Notes: generated from the sequence alone by a model not told the origin. Shown: positions 1-6,837, numbered from the stretch's first letter. The stretch: DNA of 13,594 nucleotides from an uncultured Blautia sp. (GCA_934358405.1 CAKRKL010000046.1:1-13594); one strand, 5' to 3'. A program made the numbers and translations.

Positions 1-780
1 GCTGCCGTATATTTCTTTCTGGTCCCCAGTCACACCTCCATAAGCAGTATGTCAGGTCTTGGTATTGTACTTACCAATTTTATTCCCCTGCCATTGTCTG
101 CGATCACTATGATCCTGAATGTAGTGCTTTTAATTGTGGGGTTTCTTACCTGCGGAAAGGAGTTTGGAGTAAAGACTATTTACACAAGTATAATGCTGCC
201 TCTGTTTCTTGGCCTTTTTGAAAAATTATTTCCGGATTTCGGATCTATGACTAACAGCCAGGAGCTGGATGTGCTGTGCTATATTCTTGTAGTAAGTATT
301 GGCTCAAGTATTCTTTTCAACAGAAATGCTTCTTCCGGCGGCCTGGATATTGTAGCGAAGGTCATGAACAAGTACCTTCACATGGAGCTTGGAAAAGCAA
401 TATCTTTATCAGGAATGTGCGTAGCACTTTCTGCCGCACTTGTATATGACAAAAAGACAGTCGTGCTTAGTGTTCTTGGAACATACTTTAATGGAATTGT
501 TCTGGATCACTTTATTTTTGACCACAATATCAAAAGACGGGTCTGCATCATCACGCAGAAGGAGAAGGAGCTTCGTCAGTTTATTGTAGAGGATCTGCAC
601 AGTGGAGCAACCATCTATGAGTCAATCGGCGCCTACAATATGCAAAGGCGAAATGAAATCATTACCATTGTAGATAAATCAGAATATCAGAAGCTGATGA
701 ATTACATCAGTCATGAGGATCCAAAGGCTTTTGTAACCGTATATAATGTTTCAGATATGCGTTACCAGCCTAAGCATTAA
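1..780 (+). CDS. YitT-family integral membrane protein, 5' end outside window
   Basis: This is the last 259 codons of a YitT/DUF2179-type membrane protein; its precise role is not known for the family. The reading frame is open from base 1, so the ATG at base 49 is internal, not the true start. Several hydrophobic stretches are visible, roughly residues 17-50, 60-80, 92-105 and 133-160 of the visible part. A conserved-looking NASSGGLDIVAKVMNKY segment lies after the third, as in other YitT proteins. The last 85 or so residues form the soluble C-terminal domain, beginning RRVCIITQKEKEL and including SGATIYESIGAY and PKAFVTVYNV. Family members are about 280 residues, so only some 20-40 residues are missing. 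The aminopeptidase gene follows after 33 bases with no promoter visible, so the two are probably co-transcribed. Whether there is a functional link is unclear. Confidence 0.85.
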   Translation, partial: AAVYFFLVPSHTSISSMSGLGIVLTNFIPLPLSAITMILNVVLLIVGFLTCGKEFGVKTIYTSIMLPLFLGLFEKLFPDFGSMTNSQELDVLCYILVVSIGSSILFNRNASSGGLDIVAKVMNKYLHMELGKAISLSGMCVALSAALVYDKKTVVLSVLGTYFNGIVLDHFIFDHNIKRRVCIITQKEKELRQFIVEDLHSGATIYESIGAYNMQRRNEIITIVDKSEYQKLMNYISHEDPKAFVTVYNVSDMRYQPKH

Positions 781-813
781 GGATAAAACAATAGTAAAGG
801 AGAGATTATTGCT

Positions 814-2601
814 ATGACAGTAAAAGAGAGAATCGAGGCTCTTCGCGAGAAGATGCGGGAGAAAAAAATAGATGCCTATCTTGTTCCCACAGATGATTTT
901 CATGCTTCAGAGTATGTAGGAGAATATTTTAAGTGCAGGAAATTTATCACAGGCTTTACCGGTTCTGCAGGAAGAGCTGTGATCATGGAGGACATGGCTG
1001 GTTTATGGACAGACGGCCGCTATTTTATCCAGGCTGCAGCACAGCTGGAGGGCACAGGTGTAGAGCTTTTTAAAATGGGCGAACCGGACGTTCCAACTGT
1101 ACACCAGTTTTTGGAGGAAAAACTGGGAAAGGGCATGTGTCTGGGCTTTGACGGAAGAACTGTCAGTGCGAAGGAAGCAGCTGAGCTTTCAGAACTTCTT
1201 GAAAAGAAGGGCGCAGCTCTTTGCGTAAACTATGATCTGGTAGGAGAAGTATGGGAAGACCGCCCTGAGCTTTCATGTGAGCCGGTTATGGAGCTGGACG
1301 TGAAGTGGGCAGGAGAATCTCGTGCTGACAAATGTGCAAGAATCCGCAAGGCAATGGAAGAGAAGAAGGCAGATGCCTTTGTACTGACCTCTCTGGATGA
1401 TATTGCATGGCTTTTAAATATCCGCGGCGGCGATGTGCATTGCTGTCCGGTTGTTCTTTCTTACCTGGTAATGACCAAAACCCAAATCCTTCTGTTCGCA
1501 AATGAAAAAGCATTTCCGGCAGAAGTTAAGGATGCACTGGCAAAGGATGGCGTAGCCCTTCTTCCATATGACAATATTTATGAATATGTAAAAACATTCA
1601 CAGCAGATATGAAGGTCCTTCTTTGTAAAAAGAAAGCTAATAGCCGCCTCGTAGGCAGTATCCCGGAGGGCGTAACTGTTCTGGATGAAGAGAATCTTAC
1701 CTTCCTTCCAAAAGCAATCAAAAATCCGGTAGAGGTAGAGAATGAGCGTATCGCCCATATTAAAGATGGTGTGGCTCTTACAAAATTTATTTACTGGTTA
1801 AAGAAAAATGTGGGAAAAATTCCAATGACGGAGCTTAGTGTTACAGAGAAGCTCTATAGCCTGCGCAAGCAGCAGGAGAACTTTATCGGCAACAGCTTTG
1901 ATCCTATTATTTCTTACGGTGTTCATGCTGCCATTAATCATTATTCTGCAACACCTGAAACAGATATTTCCATTGAACCGGGAAATTTTGTTCTGGCAGA
2001 TACCGGCGGACATTATTACGAGGGCACTACAGATACCACACGTACCATTGTTATGGGATCTGTAAATGATGAACAAAAGAAATACTTTACAGCCGTTTTA
2101 CGTGGTATGCTGAACCTGGCAAATGCAAAATTCCGTTATGGATGCACAGGCGTAAACCTGGATCATCTGGCTCGGGGACCACTTTGGGAGCTTGGACAGG
2201 ATTTTAATCACGGAACCGGTCATGGAGTCGGCTATCTGCTGAATGTCCATGAAGGACCAAACAGCTTCCGCTGGAGAATCATTCCGGGAGATAACGCAGT
2301 GCTGGAAGAGGGTATGATCACCTCAGATGAACCTGGATATTATGTGGAGAATGAATACGGAATCCGTCATGAAAATATGATCGTATGCAAGAAGGCAGAA
2401 AAAACAAGCTTCGGACAGTTTATGTGCTTTGAGCATCTGACTATGGTGCCCTTTGACCTTGACGGTGTAGTTCCCCAGCAGATGTCTGTCCAGGAGAGAG
2501 CACTCCTTAATGATTATCATGCACAGGTATATGAGAAGATTTCTCCATATCTGAATGAAGAGGAAAAAGCATGGCTTAAGGAAGCTACCCGTGCAATCTG
2601 A
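814..2601 (+). CDS. Xaa-Pro aminopeptidase, M24B family (long, XPNPEP1-like form)
   Basis: The product is a 595-residue cytosolic metallopeptidase expected to remove an N-terminal residue that precedes proline. It has the three-domain layout of the long aminopeptidase P form: two creatinase-type N-terminal domains (about 5-140 and 165-305) and a C-terminal pita-bread catalytic domain (about 310-540), with a short extension to 595. All five dimetal ligands of the family are visible: D396 (in LADTGG), D407 (in TTDTTRT), H470 (in HGTGHGVG), E506 (in SDEPGYY) and E520 (in IRHENM). Their spacing fits the human XPNPEP1 set. An AAAGGAGAG ribosome binding site at 796-804 supports the ATG at 814. The gene follows the YitT gene closely and ends before a short palindrome and a strong terminator. 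It probably recycles proline-containing peptides. Confidence 0.95.
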   Translation: MTVKERIEALREKMREKKIDAYLVPTDDFHASEYVGEYFKCRKFITGFTGSAGRAVIMEDMAGLWTDGRYFIQAAAQLEGTGVELFKMGEPDVPTVHQFLEEKLGKGMCLGFDGRTVSAKEAAELSELLEKKGAALCVNYDLVGEVWEDRPELSCEPVMELDVKWAGESRADKCARIRKAMEEKKADAFVLTSLDDIAWLLNIRGGDVHCCPVVLSYLVMTKTQILLFANEKAFPAEVKDALAKDGVALLPYDNIYEYVKTFTADMKVLLCKKKANSRLVGSIPEGVTVLDEENLTFLPKAIKNPVEVENERIAHIKDGVALTKFIYWLKKNVGKIPMTELSVTEKLYSLRKQQENFIGNSFDPIISYGVHAAINHYSATPETDISIEPGNFVLADTGGHYYEGTTDTTRTIVMGSVNDEQKKYFTAVLRGMLNLANAKFRYGCTGVNLDHLARGPLWELGQDFNHGTGHGVGYLLNVHEGPNSFRWRIIPGDNAVLEEGMITSDEPGYYVENEYGIRHENMIVCKKAEKTSFGQFMCFEHLTMVPFDLDGVVPQQMSVQERALLNDYHAQVYEKISPYLNEEEKAWLKEATRAI

Positions 2602-2610
2602 TATCAAAGG

Positions 2611-2630
2611 GGTCAAAAAAACTTTTGACC
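2611..2630. repeat. Short perfect palindrome downstream of the aminopeptidase gene
   Basis: GGTCAAAA and TTTTGACC are perfect inverted repeats separated by AAAC, starting 10 bases after the aminopeptidase stop codon. No T-tract follows, so it is unlikely to terminate by itself. It may be an mRNA 3'-end hairpin or a small dispersed palindrome; the function is unknown. Confidence 0.6.
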
Positions 2631-2654
2631 GCAACATCATTATATTAAGTTGTC

Positions 2655-2684
2655 AAAAAGCCCCGGAGCAAACCGGGGCTTTTT
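2655..2684. terminator. Bidirectional rho-independent terminator between convergent operons
   Basis: AAAAAGCCCCGG at 2655-2666 pairs perfectly with CCGGGGCTTTTT at 2673-2684 around a 6-base loop. Because the GC stem is flanked by A's on the left and T's on the right, it gives a stem plus U-tract on both strands. It can therefore end the aminopeptidase transcript (+) and the folate operon transcript (-), whose last gene stops at 2707. Confidence 0.93.
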
Positions 2685-2706
2685 TAACAGCTTTTTTGAG
2701 GAAAAT

Positions 2707-3534
2707 TCAGGAAAGAGAAGCCAAAAGCTGCGAGATTGTCTGATTTAATACAGGATGCCGCAGGTAAGGGGCAATCTGATTCATAGGAATAAGAACAAAG
2801 GTGCGGTTCTGTAAATCAGTATGGGGAATATGAAGCGTCGGGCTGTCAATGATCTCCTGGTCATAAAACAGAATATCAAGATCCAGCGTCCGTGGTCCCC
2901 AGTGAATAATGCGCTCCCGGTTTGCCTCCTGCTCCAGCTGATGCAGGCGCTCAAGCAGTTCTTCCGGTGTAAGAAGTGTGCGCATTTTCAATGCTCCGTT
3001 TAAAAATTCATCCTGATCAAGGACTCCATAAGGCTCTGTAATAAGATAATCAGATACAGCCTCGATCTGGCATCCCTTTGTTTGGGAAAGTCCACGGATC
3101 CCGTTATCAATAAACTGCTTCTTATCTCCCATGTTGGAGCCAAATGCAATGTATGCAGTGTGCCATTTTCTGGTAATTTCCACAGACACGGTTTTCAGCG
3201 GAAGACCTACAGGTGCCCAGGGCTTTTCGATTTTCAAGGTAACCATTTCCAGACCTTTGAGGGTGCAAAGAAGCATTTCTGCCAGATTTTCTGCCAGAGC
3301 TTCCAAAAGCTTAAAGGTGTGCTTTCTGGTAAAATCCGTGATCATGTGACTGACCTCTCCATAATTGATGGAGGCAGACAGATCGTCTGTTACGCCAGCC
3401 TGACGGGTACTGGTGAAAAGAGTGGCAGAAATAACAAATTTCTGTCCCAGAATATTTTCTTCAGGATACACACCATGATTGGCAAAAACTTCCAGCTCTT
3501 TAATTTCTATTTTATCTAATCTGTTTTTTTCCAT
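2707..3534 (-). CDS. folBK: Bifunctional dihydroneopterin aldolase / HPPK (FolB-FolK fusion)
   Basis: This 275-residue protein joins two consecutive folate enzymes. Residues about 5-121 are FolB (dihydroneopterin aldolase), with the HGVYPEEN motif (catalytic-type E26) and the conserved lysine K104 in IEKPWAP. Residues about 125-275 are FolK (6-hydroxymethyl-7,8-dihydropterin pyrophosphokinase), with AFGSNMGD near the start, SDYLITEPYG, and the signature HWGPRTLDLDI, in which D218 and D220 are the magnesium-binding aspartates. The first signature position is His rather than the Arg of E. coli FolK. The start is supported by an AAAGGAAG ribosome binding site at 3543-3550. It is the last gene of the operon, 22 bases after folP, and ends at the shared terminator. 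The product feeds pterin pyrophosphate to FolP. Confidence 0.95.
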   Translation of the reverse strand: MEKNRLDKIEIKELEVFANHGVYPEENILGQKFVISATLFTSTRQAGVTDDLSASINYGEVSHMITDFTRKHTFKLLEALAENLAEMLLCTLKGLEMVTLKIEKPWAPVGLPLKTVSVEITRKWHTAYIAFGSNMGDKKQFIDNGIRGLSQTKGCQIEAVSDYLITEPYGVLDQDEFLNGALKMRTLLTPEELLERLHQLEQEANRERIIHWGPRTLDLDILFYDQEIIDSPTLHIPHTDLQNRTFVLIPMNQIAPYLRHPVLNQTISQLLASLS

Positions 3535-3556
3535 AGCATTGCTTCCTTTCAGTGAA

Positions 3557-4372
3557 TTATCTCTGCGCCAAAATGGCTTCTGTCATCTGAATCACGCGCT
3601 TATTCTCTTTAACGTCGTGAACACGGACAAAAGCACAGCCCTTCATAACGCCAATCACACTGGTTGCTAATGTTCCCTCTACGCGCTGGTCTACAGGCAG
3701 ATCCAATGCCAGCCCGATCATGGACTTGCGTGAGGTACCAAGAAGAACCGGGAAGCCCAGCTTCTGGAAAAGCTCCAGGTGCTTCATCGTTTCCAGATTC
3801 ATTTCATATGTTTTTCCAAATCCCACGCCTGGGTCAAGGATAATTTTCTCATCCTTGATTCCTGCCTGTCTTGCAAGATTGACACATTCCTGGGTTTCAG
3901 AAAGCATGTCTATAAGAAAGTTCTTATATTCTGTGTTGGATTTGTTATGCATAAGACAGCATGCCACATCATATTCTGCAATTACCGCACCCATCTGGGA
4001 GTCATACTTTAATCCCCAGATATCATTAACCAGATCTGCTCCGGCCTGGATAGCACTTTTTGCAACACTGCTTTTAAAGGTATCTACAGAAATGGGAATA
4101 TCAAAACGCTTTTTGACTGCCTCAATAACAGGCAGAACACGCTGGGCTTCCTCATCAGCACTGACAGGAGTATGTCCCGGGCGGGTGGATTCGCCGCCGA
4201 TATCAATAATATCCGCACCCTCTGCAATCATAGTCTCTGTATGCCTTAAGGCTTCGTCTATATGATTCCATTTTCCCCCATCTGAAAAGGAGTCAGGTGT
4301 AATATTTAAGATACCCATTATGTAAGTATGATTTTCTGTATCAAATAAACGGTTTCCGATTTTCATAAGCAA
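3557..4372 (-). CDS. folP: Dihydropteroate synthase
   Basis: The enzyme condenses 6-hydroxymethyl-7,8-dihydropterin pyrophosphate with p-aminobenzoate to give dihydropteroate and is the sulfonamide target. The 271-residue protein is full length. Visible motifs in order: ILNITPDSFSDGG (21-33, with N23 of the pterin/diphosphate loop), DIIDIGGESTRPG (54-66), ISVDTFK (94-100), DLVNDIWG (113-120), DPGVGFGK (180-187), LGTSRKSMIG (211-220) and RVHDV (250-254). No loss of active-site residues is seen. The listed start is TTG at 4372, 7 bases after an AGGAAGG ribosome binding site; an in-frame ATG two codons downstream (4366) would sit 13 bases away and is the alternative. Gene order places it after the HD gene (28-base gap) and before folBK. 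Confidence 0.95.
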   Translation of the reverse strand: MLMKIGNRLFDTENHTYIMGILNITPDSFSDGGKWNHIDEALRHTETMIAEGADIIDIGGESTRPGHTPVSADEEAQRVLPVIEAVKKRFDIPISVDTFKSSVAKSAIQAGADLVNDIWGLKYDSQMGAVIAEYDVACCLMHNKSNTEYKNFLIDMLSETQECVNLARQAGIKDEKIILDPGVGFGKTYEMNLETMKHLELFQKLGFPVLLGTSRKSMIGLALDLPVDQRVEGTLATSVIGVMKGCAFVRVHDVKENKRVIQMTEAILAQR

Positions 4373-4379
4373 AAACCAT

Positions 4380-4386
4380 CCTTCCT
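4380..4386 (-). promoter_or_regulatory. Ribosome binding site that bears on the folP start
   Basis: Reading the minus strand, AGGAAGG lies 7 bases before a TTG at 4372 and 13 bases before the in-frame ATG at 4366. The spacing favours the TTG start. The ATG cannot be excluded, since the two proteins differ by only two residues. Confidence 0.6.
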
Positions 4387-4400
4387 ATTTTATTTATCTA

Positions 4401-4898
4401 TCAGTATTCAATTTTCATGTTTTTTTTCTCAGAGGACCAGTAGCATTCAGAAACCTGAGAGCATAAAAAGCAATTTCTGGATTTTTTGTCGGCCTTGTAT
4501 AGAAGAAGAGCCAGTGCATTACCGCCAGCCTCAACTCTGTGATGACCGATTGCTGAGAGAATTTCTTCTTTTTCCTGCTCAGTAAACGGAAGCTCTGCCA
4601 GAATTTCCCCTGCAATTTTTACTCCGGCAGCATCATGGGGAATACCAAAGCTGTATTGCTGCGCCCGGCCAATATCATGAAGAAGAGCCGCCGCATAAAT
4701 AATGTCTCTTGATATATTAAGCTTTTCTTCCAGAGAATAAATATACATCAGCCTTGCAACATCCAGAAAATGCTCCGGTGTATGCCTGCAGAAAATCCGG
4801 TCTCTTTCAAGCTCCTGTATCCTCCGGCAGTGTTCCTGGTAAAGGGGATGCTGCCAGATTAAATTAATACGGTTTGTTTCAGATATGGAGCTGCTCAT
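4401..4898 (-). CDS. HD-domain phosphohydrolase in the folate operon
   Basis: This 165-residue protein carries a compact HD-superfamily metal-dependent phosphohydrolase domain. The metal-ligand pattern is visible: H43 (in [10 protein letters not shown]), the H74-D75 doublet (in LLHDIGR) and D137 (in YKADKKSR). A further His pair, H119-H120, follows the EILSAIGHH segment. The C-terminus has an unusual cysteine cluster (C143, C146, C152 within [14 protein letters not shown]) that could bind metal or form disulfides. The ATG overlaps the folE stop in a 4-base ATGA, so translation is coupled to folE. The substrate is not known from sequence. Its position between folE and folP suggests it may act on dihydroneopterin triphosphate or its monophosphate, the step with no dedicated enzyme in this operon; that is inference. 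Confidence 0.85.
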   Translation of the reverse strand: MSSSISETNRINLIWQHPLYQEHCRRIQELERDRIFCRHTPEHFLDVARLMYIYSLEEKLNISRDIIYAAALLHDIGRAQQYSFGIPHDAAGVKIAGEILAELPFTEQEKEEILSAIGHHRVEAGGNALALLLYKADKKSRNCFLCSQVSECYWSSEKKNMKIEY

Positions 4899-5452
4899 TT
4901 TCCAACCATAGAAAGGAACATTTTCTGTAATTCCTTATCTTCCTTAAAAGCGCCTCTGGTTACAGTGGTGATGGTTTTGCTTCCTGGCTTCTTAACCCCG
5001 CGCATGGTCATGCAGGTATGCTCTGCCTCCAGCATTACCATGATTCCCTTAGGGGAAAGGGCACGTTCCAGCGCATCTGCGATCTGTACGGTAAGCCGTT
5101 CCTGAATCTGTGGTCTTCTGGCGTAAACCTCTACTGTGCGCGCCAGCTTGCTTAAGCCGGTAACTTTTCCATCCGGAATATAGGCAAGATGTGCCTTCCC
5201 ATAGAAAGGCATAAGATGATGCTCACACATAGAATAAAAAGTAATGTCTTTTTCTAATACGATCTCATTGTTTTCTACCGGAAACTGTTTTAACAAATGC
5301 TTGTCAGCCTCCTGGTCAAGACCGCCATAGATTTCCTCACACATACGTGCGATTCTGTCCGGAGTATCAATCAGCCCCTCTCGTGTAATATCCTCGCCAA
5401 TTCCCTCCAGAAGCAGACGGATCGCCTGTTCTACCTTTTGTTTGTCAACCAT
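4895..5452 (-). CDS. folE: GTP cyclohydrolase I
   Basis: FolE opens GTP to 7,8-dihydroneopterin triphosphate, the first committed step of folate synthesis. The 185-residue protein is the usual length and has the full family signature: [18 protein letters not shown] near the N-terminus, [19 protein letters not shown] (73-91), [17 protein letters not shown] (99-115), [11 protein letters not shown] and [12 protein letters not shown] (147-158). The zinc ligands C76, H79 and C147 and the catalytic H78 match E. coli C110, H113, C181 and H112 with identical spacing. Start is supported by a strong AAAGGAGG ribosome binding site (5461-5468) 8 bases upstream. It heads the operon and lies downstream of a THF riboswitch whose helices can reach the ribosome binding site, so feedback control by reduced folate is expected. 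Confidence 0.97.
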   Translation of the reverse strand: MVDKQKVEQAIRLLLEGIGEDITREGLIDTPDRIARMCEEIYGGLDQEADKHLLKQFPVENNEIVLEKDITFYSMCEHHLMPFYGKAHLAYIPDGKVTGLSKLARTVEVYARRPQIQERLTVQIADALERALSPKGIMVMLEAEHTCMTMRGVKKPGSKTITTVTRGAFKEDKELQKMFLSMVGK

Positions 5453-5456
5453 TAAA

Positions 5457-5610
5457 ATAACCTCCTTTGTATTTAGCTGTGGAGATTATCCTTTTAATAG
5501 CAAAAAAAGGATATCTCCAATTGTGATAGAATGTATGTCGAAAACATTCCCTAAAGAGTGTTTGGGCGTAATTTCCAAACACTCTCTGACACAATATGAG
5601 ATATCCTCTT
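5457..5610 (-). promoter_or_regulatory. folE leader expression platform with mutually exclusive helices
   Basis: Between the aptamer and folE, four segments (minus-strand sense) can pair in exclusive ways. A (5590-5606) pairs with B (5509-5525) over 15 of 17 positions. B, extended to 5502, pairs with C (5481-5495) over about 14 bp with one bulge. C (its 5481-5489 part) pairs with D (5457-5465), which contains the GGAGG of the folE ribosome binding site, over 9 bp with one G-U. Inside the A:B loop lie a perfect 11-bp hairpin (5555-5585) and a 6-bp hairpin (5529-5549). No U-tract follows any of these helices, so translation control rather than termination is the simplest reading. Confidence 0.65.
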
Positions 5611-5618
5611 ATAGTGCT

Positions 5619-5715
5619 TGCAACGGGTGCGGATAATATACCGTAAGACGTGCTTTTCGTTTCAGCGACAACTCCCCATTCGCCGAACACTTAACGCATA
5701 AAATCCTATTTTGCA
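5619..5715 (-). promoter_or_regulatory. Tetrahydrofolate (THF) riboswitch aptamer
   Basis: On the minus strand the leader shows the hallmark THF aptamer core: GCGTTAAGTG (5688-5697), a 6-bp stem UCGGCG/CGCUGA (5681-5686 with 5662-5667) capped by AATGGGGAGTTGT (5668-5680), then AACGAAAAGC (5652-5661). These match the known Clostridia/Eubacterium siraeum type in order and spacing. Outer pairing is possible through TGCAA/TTGCA (5711-5715 with 5619-5623) and GGAT/ATCC. It lies upstream of folE, the classical location. Aptamer boundaries are approximate and I did not confirm the pseudoknot. Confidence 0.85.
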
Positions 5716-5735
5716 TATCATTCAATTCGAAAGTA

Positions 5736-5744
5736 AGTATAGCA
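5736..5744 (-). promoter_or_regulatory. Probable folate-operon promoter (extended -10)
   Basis: On the minus strand TGC TATACT forms an extended -10 element at 5736-5744. A weak -35-like TTTTCT lies 17 bases before the TATACT. Transcription would begin near 5729, just ahead of the riboswitch aptamer, which supports the call. Confidence 0.55.
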
Positions 5745-5797
5745 CGTTATGAAACAACAGAAAAGATTTTTTCATTATTTTATTAAAAAAATTCTCA

Positions 5798-5842
5798 AAC
5801 ACGCTTTAGCTCTTAAATGTCGAACACGCTCTAGATCTTAAA
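5798..5842 (+). repeat. Imperfect direct repeat upstream of the NifX-SlyD gene promoter
   Basis: AACACGCTTTAGCTCTTAAA at 5798-5817 is repeated at 5823-5842 with 18 of 20 bases identical, a 25-base period. A degenerate third start (GAACACCTCT) follows at 5844. The pair lies just upstream of the -35 box at 5853, a position suited to a regulator binding the same DNA face repeatedly. The binding protein is unknown. Confidence 0.6.
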
Positions 5843-5852
5843 AGAACACCTC

Positions 5853-5881
5853 TTGCTTTTATCCACTTATCACGTTATACT
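5853..5881 (+). promoter_or_regulatory. Promoter of the NifX-SlyD fusion gene
   Basis: TTGCTT at 5853-5858 and TATACT at 5876-5881 are separated by 17 bases and form a vegetative-type promoter. Transcription would start near 5888, giving a leader of about 26 bases with a GGAGG ribosome binding site at 5900-5904 before the ATG at 5914. With the folate promoter at 5736-5744 it makes a divergent intergenic region of 461 bases. Confidence 0.65.
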
Positions 5882-5913
5882 ATAACTCATATGATTAATG
5901 GAGGATTGTACAT

Positions 5914-6789
5914 ATGAAAATTGCAGCAACATACGACAATGGAAATATTTTCCAGCATTTTGGAAAAACAGAGTTTTTTAAGGTATATGAGGTAGAGGAT
6001 AACAAGATCATTTCCAGCGAAGTGATCAGCTCCAATGGATTAGGTCATGGGGCTCTTGCAGGACTTCTTGGCGAGCAGGGCATTGATGTGCTGATCTGCG
6101 GCGGTCTTGGCGGCGGAGCACAGACTGCTCTTAAAGAGGCTGGCGTGGAAGTATGCTCCGGAGCAAATGGCGATGCAGATCAGGCTGTAGAGGCTTACCT
6201 TCGTGGTGAGCTTGTATCAACAGGTGCCAACTGTAATCACCATCACCATGAGGAGGGCCATTCCTGTGGAGGTCACGAGGAAGGTCATTCCTGCGGAAGC
6301 CACGAAGAGGGCGGCTCCTGTGGCGGCAGATGCGGCGGATGCGGCTCTAAGCCTGTGATCACCGGACCGAATGTTGGAAAGACCTGCCGCACTCATTACA
6401 GAGGAACCTTTAACGACGGAACTCAGTTTGATTCCTCCTATGACCGCGGGGAACCGCTGGAATTCATTTGCGGAGCCGGACAGATGATCAAGGGCTTCGA
6501 CGCAGCAGTTGCAAATATGGAGGTAGGTCAGGTAGTAGATGTTCATCTGATGCCGGAGGAAGCATATGGGCTGGCTAACCCGGATGCGATCTTTACTGTT
6601 GAAATCGCACAGCTTCCAGGTTCTGAGGATCTTACTGCAGGACAGCAGGTATACTTATCTAATCAGTTTGGACAGCCTTTCCCGGTTAAGGTAACAGCGA
6701 AGGACGAGAAGACCATTACCTTTGATGCCAATCATGAAATGGCAGGAAAAGAACTGAACTTCAGAATCGAGCTTGTTGAAGTAAAATAA
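5914..6789 (+). CDS. NifX-like domain, His/Cys-rich linker and SlyD-like FKBP peptidyl-prolyl isomerase fusion
   Basis: The 291-residue protein has three parts. Residues 1-105 resemble the dinitrogenase iron-molybdenum cofactor (NifX/NifB C-terminal) fold, with the GGLGGGAQTALKEAGVEV region. Residues 107-146 are a metal-binding-type linker with six Cys (107, 118, 127, 136, 140, 143) and eight His (109-112, 116, 121, 125, 130), built from three nine-residue repeats. Residues about 150-291 are an FKBP domain with a SlyD-like insert: GTFNDGTQFDSSYDRG, then MIKGFDAAVANMEVGQ, VHLMPEEAYG and a flap insertion to about 265. In SlyD the His/Cys-rich tail binds nickel and helps hydrogenase maturation; here the tail-like segment lies between two domains. 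The urease operon follows immediately, so nickel storage or delivery is a reasonable inference, but general folding help is also possible. No nitrogenase genes are present. It has its own promoter. Confidence 0.85.
   Translation: MKIAATYDNGNIFQHFGKTEFFKVYEVEDNKIISSEVISSNGLGHGALAGLLGEQGIDVLICGGLGGGAQTALKEAGVEVCSGANGDADQAVEAYLRGELVSTGANCNHHHHEEGHSCGGHEEGHSCGSHEEGGSCGGRCGGCGSKPVITGPNVGKTCRTHYRGTFNDGTQFDSSYDRGEPLEFICGAGQMIKGFDAAVANMEVGQVVDVHLMPEEAYGLANPDAIFTVEIAQLPGSEDLTAGQQVYLSNQFGQPFPVKVTAKDEKTITFDANHEMAGKELNFRIELVEVK
6250..6330 (+). repeat. Three tandem 27-base repeats encoding the metal-binding linker
   Basis: Three in-frame 27-base units (6250-6276, 6277-6303, 6304-6330) encode EEGHSCGGH, EEGHSCGSH and EEGGSCGGR. 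The first two units are the closest, and the third has replaced its two His with Gly and Arg. Such repeats can expand or contract by slippage and change metal capacity. Confidence 0.85.
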
Positions 6790-6801
6790 CATAGTTTTTT
6801 C

Positions 6802-6830
6802 TTGACTATAAAAACAATGCAGGTTATAAT
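6802..6830 (+). promoter_or_regulatory. Urease operon promoter
   Basis: TTGACT (6802-6807) and TATAAT (6825-6830) are separated by exactly 17 bases, one mismatch from full consensus. Transcription would start near 6837. It begins 12 bases after the stop codon of the NifX-SlyD gene and is the only good promoter before ureA; nothing comparable lies between the hairpin at 6852-6900 and ureA. Confidence 0.85.
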
Positions 6831-6837
6831 ACCGAAT

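Noticed and set aside
3720..4265. 181-codon open frame on the plus strand across folP
   Set aside because: Antisense to a clear dihydropteroate synthase; composition is typical of a shadow frame and there is no translation signal.
5798..5842. Possible CRISPR repeats
   Set aside because: Only two imperfect copies with a 5-base gap, no spacers of uniform length and no cas genes.
5914..6228. NifX-like domain as evidence of nitrogen fixation
   Set aside because: No nitrogenase or cofactor assembly genes are present. This domain is widespread in non-diazotrophic anaerobes, and here it is fused to an FKBP.
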